54,149 nucleotides of DNA from CAZADS01 sp964483985 (GCA_964483985.1 CAZADS010000078.1:1-54149); one strand, 5' to 3'. Positions 46,283 through 54,149 are shown, counted from the first letter of the stretch. Numbers and translations are program-made. Notes: generated by a model not told the origin, from the letters alone.

Positions 46283-46625
46283 GATATATAACTTTTGTTA
46301 TGAATTAAATTCCATCGAAGGTTCCGGCTATTCTATTTTAGTGCCACGGAGTAAATAGAATAACCGATCTTTTTGACCCGTAATAGGGTCGGTTCGGCTT
46401 GCCGCGGCATCTCCCTATTTGTGATTAAAGTAGAATTTATCCAGTGTATAACGTAATACGGATTCCTCCTTGGGACGTTTATATGATGATTTAATTTTTC
46501 GGTTTAGTCTAACAAAGTCGTTTTCACCTCGAATGCTACTGTTATAGAGCCAATGTTGAAGAAATAATAAGCGTCAGTTAGATTGTTTAGTTTATATAAG
46601 CTGGTCTATTATATCTTCGGAAAGT
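46283..46625. promoter_or_regulatory. Structured divergent intergenic region (343 nt)
   Basis: This is the only gap of more than 300 nt in the window. It lies between the antiporter gene (minus) and the hydroxyacid dehydrogenase gene (plus). It holds a 10-bp inverted repeat TATTCTATTT / AAATAGAATA at 46329-46338 and 46353-46362. A hairpin GACCC-GTAATA-GGGTC lies at 46375-46390, and a perfect 10-bp palindrome TGCCGCGGCA at 46400-46409. An AT-rich promoter-like stretch (TTGTTT, 18 nt, TATTAT) near 46580-46615 points toward the dehydrogenase gene. I see no ORF or known RNA family. Confidence 0.5.
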
Positions 46626-46646
46626 TTGATTTTGGATTTCGATATT

Positions 46647-47618
46647 ATGGAAAACACAGAAAAGATAGTCTTCTTATACAAAGCGTCTAATGTTCCTGAA
46701 CGTATAATCGAAGCTGCTAAAACTAAGACTCCTGAAGGTTTTGAGCTTATACTATGCGAGTCTGAAATGGATTCTAAGACGCGTCGAGGTCACGTGGCTG
46801 AAGCCGACTACTTCATGCTCTACACAGTCGGATTTGACGACATTGATTGTGCAAAGAAAGCAAAACTTATGCAAATCCTTAGCGCAGGATATGATAGGCT
46901 TGATGTTCCTGCACTCGCAGCTGCTGGTATTCCACTTGCTACCAATGGTGGTGCAAACGCACCGACTGTGGCCGAACACGCATTAATGCTCATGCTAGCA
47001 GTTTATAGAAAACTTCCCTTACATCATTCTTCTTTAAAGGAAGGCAGATGGCTTGGGCATAGAGAAGTTTTGAGTCTCAATGAATTACGAGGAAAGCAGG
47101 TGGGCATTGTTGGCTTTGGTAAGATAGGAAGAGAAGTTGCAAGAATGGTGAATGGATTTCTCGCTAAGGTTGCTTATTATGATGTTTACCCTGCCTCTTC
47201 AACAGTTGAACGTGAACTAAAAGCTCAACGTATGGAATTAGATGATTTGCTGATGACTTCGGATATAGTCACGGTCCATACTCCTTTGAATGATAGTTCT
47301 GCAGGGCTAATCAATTCTAATAGTTTTTCTATTATGAAACCTACTTCGGTTTTAATAAATACGGCTAGGGGGCCAGCTGTTGTAGAAACAGACCTAATTG
47401 AAGCGCTGAAAGAAGGAAGGATAGCGGGAGCGGGCTTGGACGTTTATGAAATAGAACCAATGACAGATAGTCCATTATTTTTAATGGATAATGTCGTTGT
47501 GACCCCGCATACCGCAGGCGCAACCATTGACACGTGGTGGCGGCGGTTGGATTTTGCATTTGCAAATATTTGCAGGGTATCAAACGGCGAGAAAGCCCAA
47601 TTTATAGTTGAAGTCTAA
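46647..47618 (+). CDS. D-2-hydroxyacid dehydrogenase
   Basis: This is an NAD-dependent dehydrogenase of about 323 aa in the phosphoglycerate/D-lactate dehydrogenase superfamily. The Rossmann motif VGIVGFGKIGREVARM is followed by the catalytic triad regions: Arg in NTARGPAVVE, Glu in GLDVYEIEP and His in VTPHTAGAT. There is no C-terminal ACT domain, so it is not a classic regulated SerA. I use ATG 46647; in-frame TTG codons at 46626 and 46632 precede it. It stands 122 nt upstream of ilvC on the same strand and may be expressed with it. Confidence 0.87.
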   Translation: MENTEKIVFLYKASNVPERIIEAAKTKTPEGFELILCESEMDSKTRRGHVAEADYFMLYTVGFDDIDCAKKAKLMQILSAGYDRLDVPALAAAGIPLATNGGANAPTVAEHALMLMLAVYRKLPLHHSSLKEGRWLGHREVLSLNELRGKQVGIVGFGKIGREVARMVNGFLAKVAYYDVYPASSTVERELKAQRMELDDLLMTSDIVTVHTPLNDSSAGLINSNSFSIMKPTSVLINTARGPAVVETDLIEALKEGRIAGAGLDVYEIEPMTDSPLFLMDNVVVTPHTAGATIDTWWRRLDFAFANICRVSNGEKAQFIVEV

Positions 47619-47670
47619 ATTTACACTTTAATTAGTTGAGATTGTGTTTGAGTTATGTTGTCCGCATTGC

Positions 47671-47699
47671 TTGACATTGTGCGATAGCGGTCCTAGGAA
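47671..47699 (+). promoter_or_regulatory. Candidate promoter for ilvC
   Basis: A perfect -35 hexamer TTGACA (47671-47676) is followed after 17 nt by TAGGAA (47694-47699), a poor -10. The spacing and position 41 nt before the ilvC start fit, but the weak -10 leaves doubt. Confidence 0.3.
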
Positions 47700-47740
47700 A
47701 CGGCTCGATGATGGCGGTTAGGATATAAAAGGAAAAGCCA

Positions 47741-49228
47741 ATGACTTTGGATTTTGAATCTAAAATTTTTGAAACGCGAAAAATTTCGCTAGGTGCTACA
47801 CAAGAGAGAATTGTTGCGGGTGGTCGCCATTTGTTTCCGTTATTGCCTGAAGCATTTGACGGGATTAACCAAATTGCAGTAATTGGTTGGTCGTCTCAAG
47901 GACCGGCACAAGCGCAAAATTTGAGAGAATCATTAGAAGGATCTGGTATTAAAGTTGTCGTGGGTTTACGCCAAGGCTCTAGTTCTATGAAGGAGGCTGA
48001 GGCCGTTGGGTTTAGCAAATCGAACGGTACCCTTGGAGAAATGTATGACGTTTGTGCTGAGAGCGATTTAGTTCTTCTGCTAATTTCTGATGCCGCTTTA
48101 GCACAAAACTATCAACAGATTTTTTCGGTCATGAAATCTGGAGCAACAATTGGCCTTTCGCACGGGTTTTTACTGTCACATCTTCAGAGTGTGGGAGAAG
48201 ATTTTCCTGCCGATATGAATGTGATAGCCGTTTGCCCCAAAGGTATGGGTCCTTCCGTTCGACGACTCTATGAGCAAGGGCGCGAAGTCAATGGTGCGGG
48301 GATCAATAGTTCGTTCGCCGTTCATCAGGATGTTAATGGTAAAGCTACAGATTATGCTTTGGCATGGGCTGTCGGCCTCGGCTCTCCCTTTACTTTTCAA
48401 ACAACCCTTGAGTCTGAATATAAATCGGATATCTTCGGTGAACGCGGCATTTTGTTAGGGGCAGTTCATGGTATAGCAGAGAGCCTTTATGCTCGATTTA
48501 CAGGAAAGGGAATGCCGCGAGATGAAGCCTATATTAACACTTCTGAATCAATCACGGGTCCGATAAGTAAAACCATTTCGCGTTCGGGTTTAATGGCTGT
48601 TTATGAGGAGTTAGATAAAACGGAAAAAGCTGCGTTTCGAAAAGCGTATTGCGCATCCTACCATCCAGCTCGTGAGATATTGGAAGAAATCTATGATGAT
48701 GTTTCCTCAGGAAACGAAGTTAGAAGCGTGATTCAAGCATCAAATCGTTTTGATAGGTATCCAATGGGCAACATCGATACCACGGATATGTGGCAAGTTG
48801 GCGAAAAAGTTCGAAGTGATGAGCAACGAAACTATGCGCCCATAAATGCGGAGACTGCTGGCGTATATTTGGCTACGATGATGGCCCAAGTGGATTTATT
48901 AAGGGATAGAGGACATCCTTATTCCGAGATAGCCAATGAATCTATTATAGAAGCGGTGGACTCACTGAATCCATATATGGATTTCAAAGGAGTATCCTAC
49001 ATGGTGGACAATTGTTCCACGACGGCTAGACTGGGCGCGCGAAAATGGGCTTCTCGATTTGACTATATTTTAAAGCAACAGGCCTTTGCTAGCCTTGATT
49101 CTAATACTAAAGTGGATGAAGGTCTTTTTGATGAATTTGTCAATAGTGATATTCACCAAGTACTGAAAGTATGTTCTGATCTTCGTCCGTCAGTGGATAT
49201 ATCCGTTGTAAAGACACACCGAGGATGA
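47741..49228 (+). CDS. ilvC: Ketol-acid reductoisomerase, plant-like class II
   Basis: This 495-aa enzyme converts acetolactate to dihydroxy-isovalerate with NADPH and Mg2+, the second common step of valine, leucine and isoleucine synthesis. From about residue 40 on it follows the chloroplast enzyme nearly block by block: GWSSQGPAQAQNLRESL, VCPKGMGPSVRRLY, VNGAGINSSFAVHQDV, EYKSDIFGERGILLGAVHGI and YMVDNCSTTARLGARKWA. These comparisons are from memory. It is far longer than the 330-340-aa class I form common in alphaproteobacteria. In the nucleotide motif the second Gly of GxGxxG is Ser (G49-W-S-S-Q-G). AAAGGAAAAGCC precedes the ATG. Confidence 0.93.
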   Translation: MTLDFESKIFETRKISLGATQERIVAGGRHLFPLLPEAFDGINQIAVIGWSSQGPAQAQNLRESLEGSGIKVVVGLRQGSSSMKEAEAVGFSKSNGTLGEMYDVCAESDLVLLLISDAALAQNYQQIFSVMKSGATIGLSHGFLLSHLQSVGEDFPADMNVIAVCPKGMGPSVRRLYEQGREVNGAGINSSFAVHQDVNGKATDYALAWAVGLGSPFTFQTTLESEYKSDIFGERGILLGAVHGIAESLYARFTGKGMPRDEAYINTSESITGPISKTISRSGLMAVYEELDKTEKAAFRKAYCASYHPAREILEEIYDDVSSGNEVRSVIQASNRFDRYPMGNIDTTDMWQVGEKVRSDEQRNYAPINAETAGVYLATMMAQVDLLRDRGHPYSEIANESIIEAVDSLNPYMDFKGVSYMVDNCSTTARLGARKWASRFDYILKQQAFASLDSNTKVDEGLFDEFVNSDIHQVLKVCSDLRPSVDISVVKTHRG

Positions 49229-49327
49229 TGAGAGGGGAGTATTTTTTCGTAGGATTTAACTTTCCTTAATATCAATTATGTCATTTAGCTTTTATGCCAG
49301 CATTTTTTGTGTGCGGGTTACGAGATA

Positions 49328-49990
49328 TTAATTTTTCGGTAATTCGTAACCCTCGGGCAAGTGTTTATCTAAATAGTCGTCTACTACTTTCATCATTTCG
49401 TCTATTTTTCCTGTGAAGAAATGGTTTGCTCCAGGTATTAAAATGTTGTCAATAATGATTCCTCTCTGAGCCGAGAGCTTTTCGACAAGTTTGGAGACCG
49501 ATTCTGCTGTTACTATTTGATCTGAGTCCCCCAGAACCATTAATCCAGAGGAGGGGCAAGGTGCTAAAAACGTAAAATCGTATGAATTTGCTGGTGGGGC
49601 TACTGAAATGAAGCTAGTTATCTCGGGCCGCCGCATCAGCAATTGCATCCCAATCCATGATCCAAAAGAAAACCCGGCCACCCAACAAAATGAAGCGTTA
49701 GGATTGTACATTTGCAGCCAATCCAAGGCAGAAGCCGCATCGCTAAGTTCTCCTTCCCCTTTATCATAAATCCCTTGAGAGCGTCCGACGCCTCGAAAAT
49801 TGAATCTTAATGTTGAAAAACCCCGAGCCACAAAGCTTTGATAGATTGAATAAACTACTTTGTTATTCATAGTTCCACCATGCTCTGGATGAGGGTGTAA
49901 AACTAGAGCCGTGGCAGCGTTTTCGAGCTTTCCATGCATGTATCGACCTTCCAGTCGACCTTCTGGGCCATTCATAATCACTTCGGGCAT
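49328..49990 (-). CDS. Alpha/beta hydrolase
   Basis: This is a small serine hydrolase of 220 aa. The oxyanion/early motif LHPHPEHGGTMNN, the FRGVGRSQG turn and the nucleophile elbow G106-F-S108-F-G110 are clear. The acid Asp lies in LVLGDSDQIVTAES and the catalytic His in IPGANHFFTG. This pattern matches the COG2945-type hydrolases common in proteobacteria. Their natural ester or amide substrate is unknown. It converges on ilvC. Confidence 0.87.
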   Translation of the reverse strand: MPEVIMNGPEGRLEGRYMHGKLENAATALVLHPHPEHGGTMNNKVVYSIYQSFVARGFSTLRFNFRGVGRSQGIYDKGEGELSDAASALDWLQMYNPNASFCWVAGFSFGSWIGMQLLMRRPEITSFISVAPPANSYDFTFLAPCPSSGLMVLGDSDQIVTAESVSKLVEKLSAQRGIIIDNILIPGANHFFTGKIDEMMKVVDDYLDKHLPEGYELPKN

Positions 49991-50074
49991 TAATTATGCA
50001 TCCTTCTAAAACAGAATAATTCCAGTTAAATTGAATTGTTTATGGAAGACGTGGGTTTTAGTAAATTTTGACTC

Positions 50075-50140
50075 ATGATCGGGTTAATTGGACTGATGTT
50101 ATTTATTTTGCTTAAACTGATTTCAACCTTTTTTAAATAA
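50075..50140 (+). CDS. Possible 21-residue membrane micropeptide
   Basis: ATG 50075 opens a 21-codon frame (MIGLIGLMLFILLKLISTFF plus Lys) ending at TAA 50138-50140. It is almost wholly hydrophobic with Lys near the end, like tiny single-helix membrane peptides. No ribosome site is visible and AT-rich DNA gives such frames by chance, so support is weak. Confidence 0.15.
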   Translation: MIGLIGLMLFILLKLISTFFK

Positions 50141-50223
50141 AACATGTAAATATTTATAGGTTTAACGGTGATAAATGCAAAGTTTGATAATAACGTTACT
50201 AAATTCAGGGTGCGGCTAAATAA

Positions 50224-51351
50224 ATGAAAACCGGCTTTGGTTTCAATAAAACCGTTTATCTTGACTACAACGCAACTGCCCCTATAAGGCCAGAGGTCCT
50301 GAAGGCTATGGTACTAGTTTTGTCGGAAGCAGGAAACCCTTCGTCCGTTCATAAAAGTGGGCGCGTCGCCCGGGCTCATTTAGAAAGAGCTCGGCATCAA
50401 GTGGCAGAATTGGTAAACGCTCAAGTCGGAAATGTTATTTTCACAAGTGGTGGAACCGAAGCCGATATGCTAGCTTTGCTTGGGGTAAATAGATCTCGGA
50501 TAATTATCTCGACTATTGAGCATGATGCCATATTGAATGCCGTAGAAGGTGCTATTCGCATCCCTGTAACCACTGATGGGATAATTGATCTTGCAGTTTT
50601 AGAAAAAATTTTAAGGGATTCCGGTGACCCTTCAATAATCTCAGTAATGTGGGCGAATAATGAAACCGGAGCGATTCAGCCTATACCAGAAATTGTTGCA
50701 TTAGGACGACAATATAATTCTATAGTCCATTCGGATGCTGTGCAAGCCGTAGGTAAATTACCTATTGATTTTTCGACTAGTGGTTTGGATATGATGTCCG
50801 TGTCTGCACATAAAATTGGCGGACCTAAAGGAGTCGGAGCCCTTATCGCAAAAGATAGAGTTTCATTAAAACCTATATTTCGGGGTGGTGGACAAGAGGG
50901 GGGGTTGAGATCGGGAACCGAAAACTTATCAGGGATCGTAGGTTTCGGTGTGGCTGCGGAGATCGCAAGGAATAATTTTTATTCCAACTCAGTCGTTGCC
51001 GAGTTGCGTGACTTATTCGAGCTACGCTTGAAAAAGGAACTACCGGAAATTCAATTTCTCAGTAGTAGAATTCCAAGACTAGGCAATACTAGCAACGTTG
51101 TTATGCCTGGCGTAACATCAGAAACCCAAGTAATGGCATTGGATTTAGAAGGTATAGAGGTAAGTGCAGGTGCTGCTTGTTCGTCGGGTAAAATGAAACG
51201 CAGCCACGTGATTGATTCTATGTATCCCGGGGGAGAACAGGCGACTACGTCTATTCGGATAAGTTTCGGTTGGGGAAACACGAAATATGATGTGGACCGG
51301 CTTGTATCTGCCTGGCTTGCATTGTACAAGCGAGCTAGTAAGTTAGATTAA
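50224..51351 (+). CDS. iscS: Cysteine desulfurase (NifS/IscS family)
   Basis: This 375-aa PLP enzyme takes sulfur from cysteine to form an enzyme persulfide. YLDYNATAPIRPEV at the N-terminus, the PLP lysine K197 in SAHKIGGPKG, and the active-site loop cysteine C319 in AGAACSSGK identify it as a class I (NifS/IscS-like) enzyme. It is the first of a plus-strand series with a ferredoxin, TenA and MnmA. It probably supplies sulfur both for Fe-S clusters and for MnmA tRNA thiolation. No iscU, iscA, hscA or iscR is nearby, so the symbol is by similarity only. Confidence 0.9.
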   Translation: MKTGFGFNKTVYLDYNATAPIRPEVLKAMVLVLSEAGNPSSVHKSGRVARAHLERARHQVAELVNAQVGNVIFTSGGTEADMLALLGVNRSRIIISTIEHDAILNAVEGAIRIPVTTDGIIDLAVLEKILRDSGDPSIISVMWANNETGAIQPIPEIVALGRQYNSIVHSDAVQAVGKLPIDFSTSGLDMMSVSAHKIGGPKGVGALIAKDRVSLKPIFRGGGQEGGLRSGTENLSGIVGFGVAAEIARNNFYSNSVVAELRDLFELRLKKELPEIQFLSSRIPRLGNTSNVVMPGVTSETQVMALDLEGIEVSAGAACSSGKMKRSHVIDSMYPGGEQATTSIRISFGWGNTKYDVDRLVSAWLALYKRASKLD

Positions 51352-51375
51352 AAAGAACGGGATTGTGAAAAGCAA

Positions 51376-51699
51376 ATGCCCCAGATTATTCTAATAAATA
51401 GAGATGGTAACAGACAGGAAATAGAAGCGTCCGAAGGCCAAACGATTTTGAATATTTTTCGAGAAAATGGCATAGATATTGAAGGTGCCTGCGAAGGAAA
51501 TATGGCTTGCGCTACATGCCATATCGTTGTTGAGAATAGTTGGTTTAGTCATTTGCCACCTCCGAGTATTGATGAAGAAGATATGCTGGATTTGGCCTAT
51601 GGTTTGACCAAAACTTCTCGATTGGGTTGCCAAATTAAGCTGACTCATAAATTAGAAGGTTTGATAGTTTCCTTGCCTTCTACGGGGGAGAATTTTTAA
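51376..51699 (+). CDS. fdx: 2Fe-2S ferredoxin (adrenodoxin/Isc type)
   Basis: This is a 107-aa plant/vertebrate-type 2Fe-2S ferredoxin. The cluster ligands are C39, C45, C48 (GACEGNMACATCH) and C85 (RLGCQIKLT). The CX5CX2C...C spacing is that of adrenodoxin-like Isc ferredoxins, which donate electrons in Fe-S cluster assembly. It begins 24 nt after the cysteine desulfurase gene and ends 1 nt before the TenA gene, so the three are surely co-transcribed. Confidence 0.93.
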   Translation: MPQIILINRDGNRQEIEASEGQTILNIFRENGIDIEGACEGNMACATCHIVVENSWFSHLPPPSIDEEDMLDLAYGLTKTSRLGCQIKLTHKLEGLIVSLPSTGENF

Positions 51700-51700
51700 A

Positions 51701-52405
51701 ATGCCGCCTCTCTCTAGCAGTTTGATTCCAAACGGAAGTCTAATGGAAAGGCTTTGTGCGAAAGCTATTGACCAATGGGATGCCTATACCAACCACGCTT
51801 TCGTTCGTGGTTTAGCGAATGGAACTTTACCAGAAAAAGCATTTCGCCATTATTTAATACAAGATTATTTATTTTTGATTCATTTTGCTCGTGCTTACGG
51901 ATTGGCTGTTTTCAAATCCGAAAATTTAAACGATATGCGTGCAGCGGCCGGCACTTTATCAGGAATTCTAGATGTCGAATTAGGTCTCCATACCGAATAT
52001 TGTAGAGATTGGGGCTTAAAGGAAGAAGATATAGTTAAAGCATCGGAAGATCTTGCGTGTACAGCTTATACTAGGTTTGTGCTTGAACGTGGATTGGCTG
52101 GTGACATACTCGACTTATATGTAGCACTTTCTCCATGTGTAGTGGGTTATGGAGTAATAGGGGAAATATTACTCGGCGATCCAAATACGAAGTGGGACGG
52201 GAATCCATACCGTTCGTGGATCGAAATGTATTCAGGAGCTGAATATAAAGAAATGGTTCAATCGGCCGTTTTTCAACTTGATCAACTAGAGAAAAGACGT
52301 GGTGGAGGTGAACGTTTTTCCAATTTATTGGAAACTTTTAGAATTGCCACGTCCTTAGAGATAGATTTTTGGCAGATGGGTTTAAACAAGGTTGTTACAA
52401 GATGA
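51701..52405 (+). CDS. tenA: TenA family thiaminase II
   Basis: This 234-aa protein of the TenA family hydrolyses aminopyrimidine thiamine-degradation products for salvage. D55 in YLIQDYLFLIHF and the active-site cysteine C146 in LSPCVVGYGVIGE fit, together with the C-terminal FRIATSLEIDFWQMG helix with its Glu. It starts 1 nt after fdx, an unusual neighbour for a thiamine gene. Thiamine synthesis also uses sulfur from cysteine desulfurase, which may explain the linkage. No TPP riboswitch is seen nearby. Confidence 0.9.
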   Translation: MPPLSSSLIPNGSLMERLCAKAIDQWDAYTNHAFVRGLANGTLPEKAFRHYLIQDYLFLIHFARAYGLAVFKSENLNDMRAAAGTLSGILDVELGLHTEYCRDWGLKEEDIVKASEDLACTAYTRFVLERGLAGDILDLYVALSPCVVGYGVIGEILLGDPNTKWDGNPYRSWIEMYSGAEYKEMVQSAVFQLDQLEKRRGGGERFSNLLETFRIATSLEIDFWQMGLNKVVTR

Positions 52406-52481
52406 GGTGCTAACTGAATTTATATGTGGTAATTTTTTAGGTATTCTTTTCTGCGCGTACTGGAATTAATGTTTTTTGGTC

Positions 52482-53648
52482 ATGAAATTGAGTTCTATTA
52501 ACTTGGATTTGCCATCTGCACCGGAACGGACTCGGGTAGTGGTTGCTATGTCTGGTGGTGTCGATTCTTCTGTAACGGCGGCCCTAGTGGCTGAGGCAGG
52601 TTATGAAGTGATTGGTGTTACCTTGCAACTTTATGATCATGGTAAAATGATCCAGAAAAAGGGAGCTTGTTGTGCAGGCGCAGATATTTATGATGCGCGT
52701 AAAGTCGCAAACTTATTAGAAATACCTCACTATGTGCTCGACTATGAGAATCGTTTTAAAGAAGCCGTTATCGACGATTTTGCAAATAGTTATCTACGTG
52801 GAGACACACCAATACCCTGTGTGCGTTGCAATCAGACGGTAAAATTTCATGATTTACTTTCAACGGCTAAAGATCTTGGCGCAGATGCTCTTTGCACCGG
52901 ACATTATGTGCAGCGAAAATTAGGTCCCTTTGGACCAGAGTTGCATCGAGCGGCAGATCTTAGCAAGGACCAGAGCTACTTTTTGTTTGCAACGACGGCG
53001 CAGCAACTTGAATATCTTCGGTTTCCCCTTGGGCATATGTCAAAAAAAGAGACTCGGTTGCAGGCACATAGATTTGGGCTAGATATCGCAGATAAACCAG
53101 ATAGCCAAGACATTTGCTTTGTGCCGCAGGGTCGATATGCAGACGTGGTGAAACGCTTGCGTCCGGGAGCGATGGATCCGGGTGAAATAGTCGATACTAG
53201 GGGTAACCAGCTAGGAGATCATGACGGTATCATTAATTATACAGTGGGGCAGCGAAAAGGCTTGGGAATTGGTGGCCGCCGGAATATTAATAACGAAAAC
53301 GAGACTGAACCCCTTTATGTTATAAGCCTAGATGCCGAATTACGACGAGTAGTCGTTGGGCCAAAATCCGATTTGGCGCGAGAAGAGATAGAGTTAGATG
53401 AATTGAATTGGTTGGGTGATGGTCCAATGCCTGCTGGCGACGTTGATGTCAGTGTTAAGCTCCGGTCTACCCAAGAGCCGGTTCCAGCAAGGTTACAGCG
53501 CAAATTGGGCTTAAACGCACGATTGAGATTAAAGTCTCCCCAATATGGAATTGCTACTGGACAAGCGGCGGTTTTTTACGGATCTGGGAATGAAAAGAGA
53601 GTGTTGGGTGGCGGTTGGATAACAAAAACAGATTTGAAGATTGGTTGA
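52482..53648 (+). CDS. mnmA: tRNA 2-thiouridylase MnmA
   Basis: This PP-loop enzyme of about 388 aa thiolates uridine 34 of tRNAs for Lys, Glu and Gln. It starts at ATG 52482 (a TTG two codons upstream is open). The ATP-binding SGGVDSS (24-30) and the catalytic cysteines C116 (PCVRCNQ) and C212 (DSQDICFVP) are intact, as is GQRKGLGIGG. MnmA takes sulfur from a cysteine desulfurase, which is encoded four genes upstream. It follows tenA by about 76 nt and is followed by a tRNA-Met gene. Confidence 0.96.
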   Translation: MKLSSINLDLPSAPERTRVVVAMSGGVDSSVTAALVAEAGYEVIGVTLQLYDHGKMIQKKGACCAGADIYDARKVANLLEIPHYVLDYENRFKEAVIDDFANSYLRGDTPIPCVRCNQTVKFHDLLSTAKDLGADALCTGHYVQRKLGPFGPELHRAADLSKDQSYFLFATTAQQLEYLRFPLGHMSKKETRLQAHRFGLDIADKPDSQDICFVPQGRYADVVKRLRPGAMDPGEIVDTRGNQLGDHDGIINYTVGQRKGLGIGGRRNINNENETEPLYVISLDAELRRVVVGPKSDLAREEIELDELNWLGDGPMPAGDVDVSVKLRSTQEPVPARLQRKLGLNARLRLKSPQYGIATGQAAVFYGSGNEKRVLGGGWITKTDLKIG

Positions 53649-53672
53649 CACATAAGACTCTGTTGCCTATAT

Positions 53673-53690
53673 CCCCGCCGTTGGGGTTTT
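53673..53690 (+). terminator. Weak terminator candidate after mnmA
   Basis: CCCC (53673-53676) and GGGG (53683-53686) form a short stem with a 6-nt loop, followed by TTTT (53687-53690) directly before the tRNA. The short stem makes read-through into the tRNA likely. Confidence 0.3.
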
Positions 53691-53767
53691 GGCGGAGTAG
53701 CTCAGGTGGTTAGAGCAGCGGAATCATAATCCGCGTGTCGGGGGTTCAAGTCCCTCCTCCGCTACCA
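53691..53767 (+). tRNA. tRNA-Met(CAU), probably elongator
   Basis: This is a 77-nt gene with encoded CCA. The acceptor stem GGCGGAG pairs with CTCCGCT through a G.U end pair. The D-arm is GCTCAGGTGGTTAGAGC, the anticodon stem GCGGA/TCCGC with loop ATCATAA (CAU), and the T-arm GGGGG-TTCAAGT-CCCTC. The normal acceptor end and non-initiator anticodon stem (no run of three G:C pairs) point to elongator Met. A CAU-reading tRNA-Ile that needs lysidine is the main alternative. It lies 42 nt after mnmA. Confidence 0.93.
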
Positions 53768-53972
53768 TCGAGAACCCATACTATAGGCGATTTCACCATA
53801 TATTAATGTTAAGTTTGGATAAGGAAGCAAAATCTTAAAGATTCTAGAACCTGACATTTCCTCAAATAAGACTTATCACACACCACTAGTGTTTTGATAG
53901 AGGTTGTCGTTTATTTAGAAATCAGATGAGAATTAACGAGTTGCTTAAACAACAACTGTTTTGGGTACGTTA

Positions 53973-54149
53973 ATGAATGAGATTACCATCGCAGATCTTG
54001 AACTATTAAAAAGCCAAGGTTTTTTTTTAGCTCGTGGTTTGCTACACGCTGACGTCGATCTTGGACCTTTTGTAACCGAGTATGAAGTAGTTTTGGGAAA
54101 TGCCGTCTCTGATTTGGTGAAACGGGGCTTAATTATAGAAAGTTACTCG
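53973..54149 (+). CDS. Probable phytanoyl-CoA dioxygenase family protein, 5' end only
   Basis: This is an open frame of 59 codons running off the window end. It starts at ATG 53973: ITIADLELLKSQGFFLARGLL. The pattern LKSQGFFLARGLL followed by a Pro-containing helix is like the start of PhyH-type Fe(II)/2-oxoglutarate dioxygenases. The catalytic residues lie beyond the window, so the call is tentative. A T9 run (54020-54028) lies inside the coding sequence. Confidence 0.5.
   Translation, partial: MNEITIADLELLKSQGFFLARGLLHADVDLGPFVTEYEVVLGNAVSDLVKRGLIIESYS

Noticed and set aside
52406..52481. Possible TPP riboswitch near tenA
   Set aside because: tenA begins 1 nt after fdx and no thi-box-like CUGAGA element is seen in the flanking gaps.

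Overview
The window reads as a moderately AT-rich alphaproteobacterial chromosome segment, probably from a marine or freshwater heterotroph. The inference rests on the mix of protein families: a DUF1244 protein, a proteobacterial MnmA, AcnA, a SPOR lipoprotein, CaiB/acyl-CoA chemistry, a TfdA-type dioxygenase and many MFS carriers. Lineage below class cannot be fixed from the sequence alone. No rRNA, CRISPR array, insertion sequence, integrase or phage gene was seen. Most of the window is ordinary chromosomal metabolism, tightly packed and with frequent GTG/TTG starts.

Layout. 1-1433 (minus): ilvE followed by a tRNA-Leu(UAA) gene split in its anticodon loop by a compact group I intron of the cyanobacterial/plastid kind. 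This is the most striking element of the window. 1715-8221: three MFS carriers, an HD-domain phosphohydrolase with a small membrane protein, and a SPOR lipoprotein. 8400-15767 (minus): a seven-gene CoA-thioester cluster (hot-dog dehydratase, CaiB CoA-transferase, acyl-CoA synthetase, double hot-dog dehydratase, enoyl-CoA hydratase, NUDIX hydrolase, acyl-CoA dehydrogenase) that looks like a complete activation and beta-oxidation-type route for an unknown acid. 15958-22502: pgi, a TauD/TfdA dioxygenase, a serine hydrolase, a CinA-like protein with a degenerate amidase domain, and a MetE-like methyltransferase.

22566-26211 (plus): Asp/Glu racemase-superfamily enzyme, Old Yellow Enzyme and gamma-glutamyltransferase. 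26225-31973 (minus): lactonase-like MBL hydrolase, FIST sensor domain protein, exported glutathione peroxidase, EamA exporter, enolase-superfamily dehydratase/racemase and type 2 pyrF. 32136-38254 (plus): N-formylglutamate amidohydrolase-like protein, DUF1244 protein, Baeyer-Villiger-type monooxygenase, a fourth MFS carrier and a long pentapeptide-repeat protein. The last converges on a degenerate class III cyclase-like protein (38274-39410).

39550-46282 (minus): map, acnA, a second acyl-CoA synthetase and a Na+/H+ antiporter. 46647-49228 (plus): a D-2-hydroxyacid dehydrogenase and a ketol-acid reductoisomerase that closely resembles plant chloroplast enzymes rather than the short form usual in alphaproteobacteria. 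50224-53767 (plus): cysteine desulfurase, 2Fe-2S ferredoxin, TenA and MnmA followed by tRNA-Met, a sulfur-mobilisation and tRNA-thiolation neighbourhood. The window ends inside a probable phytanoyl-CoA dioxygenase gene.
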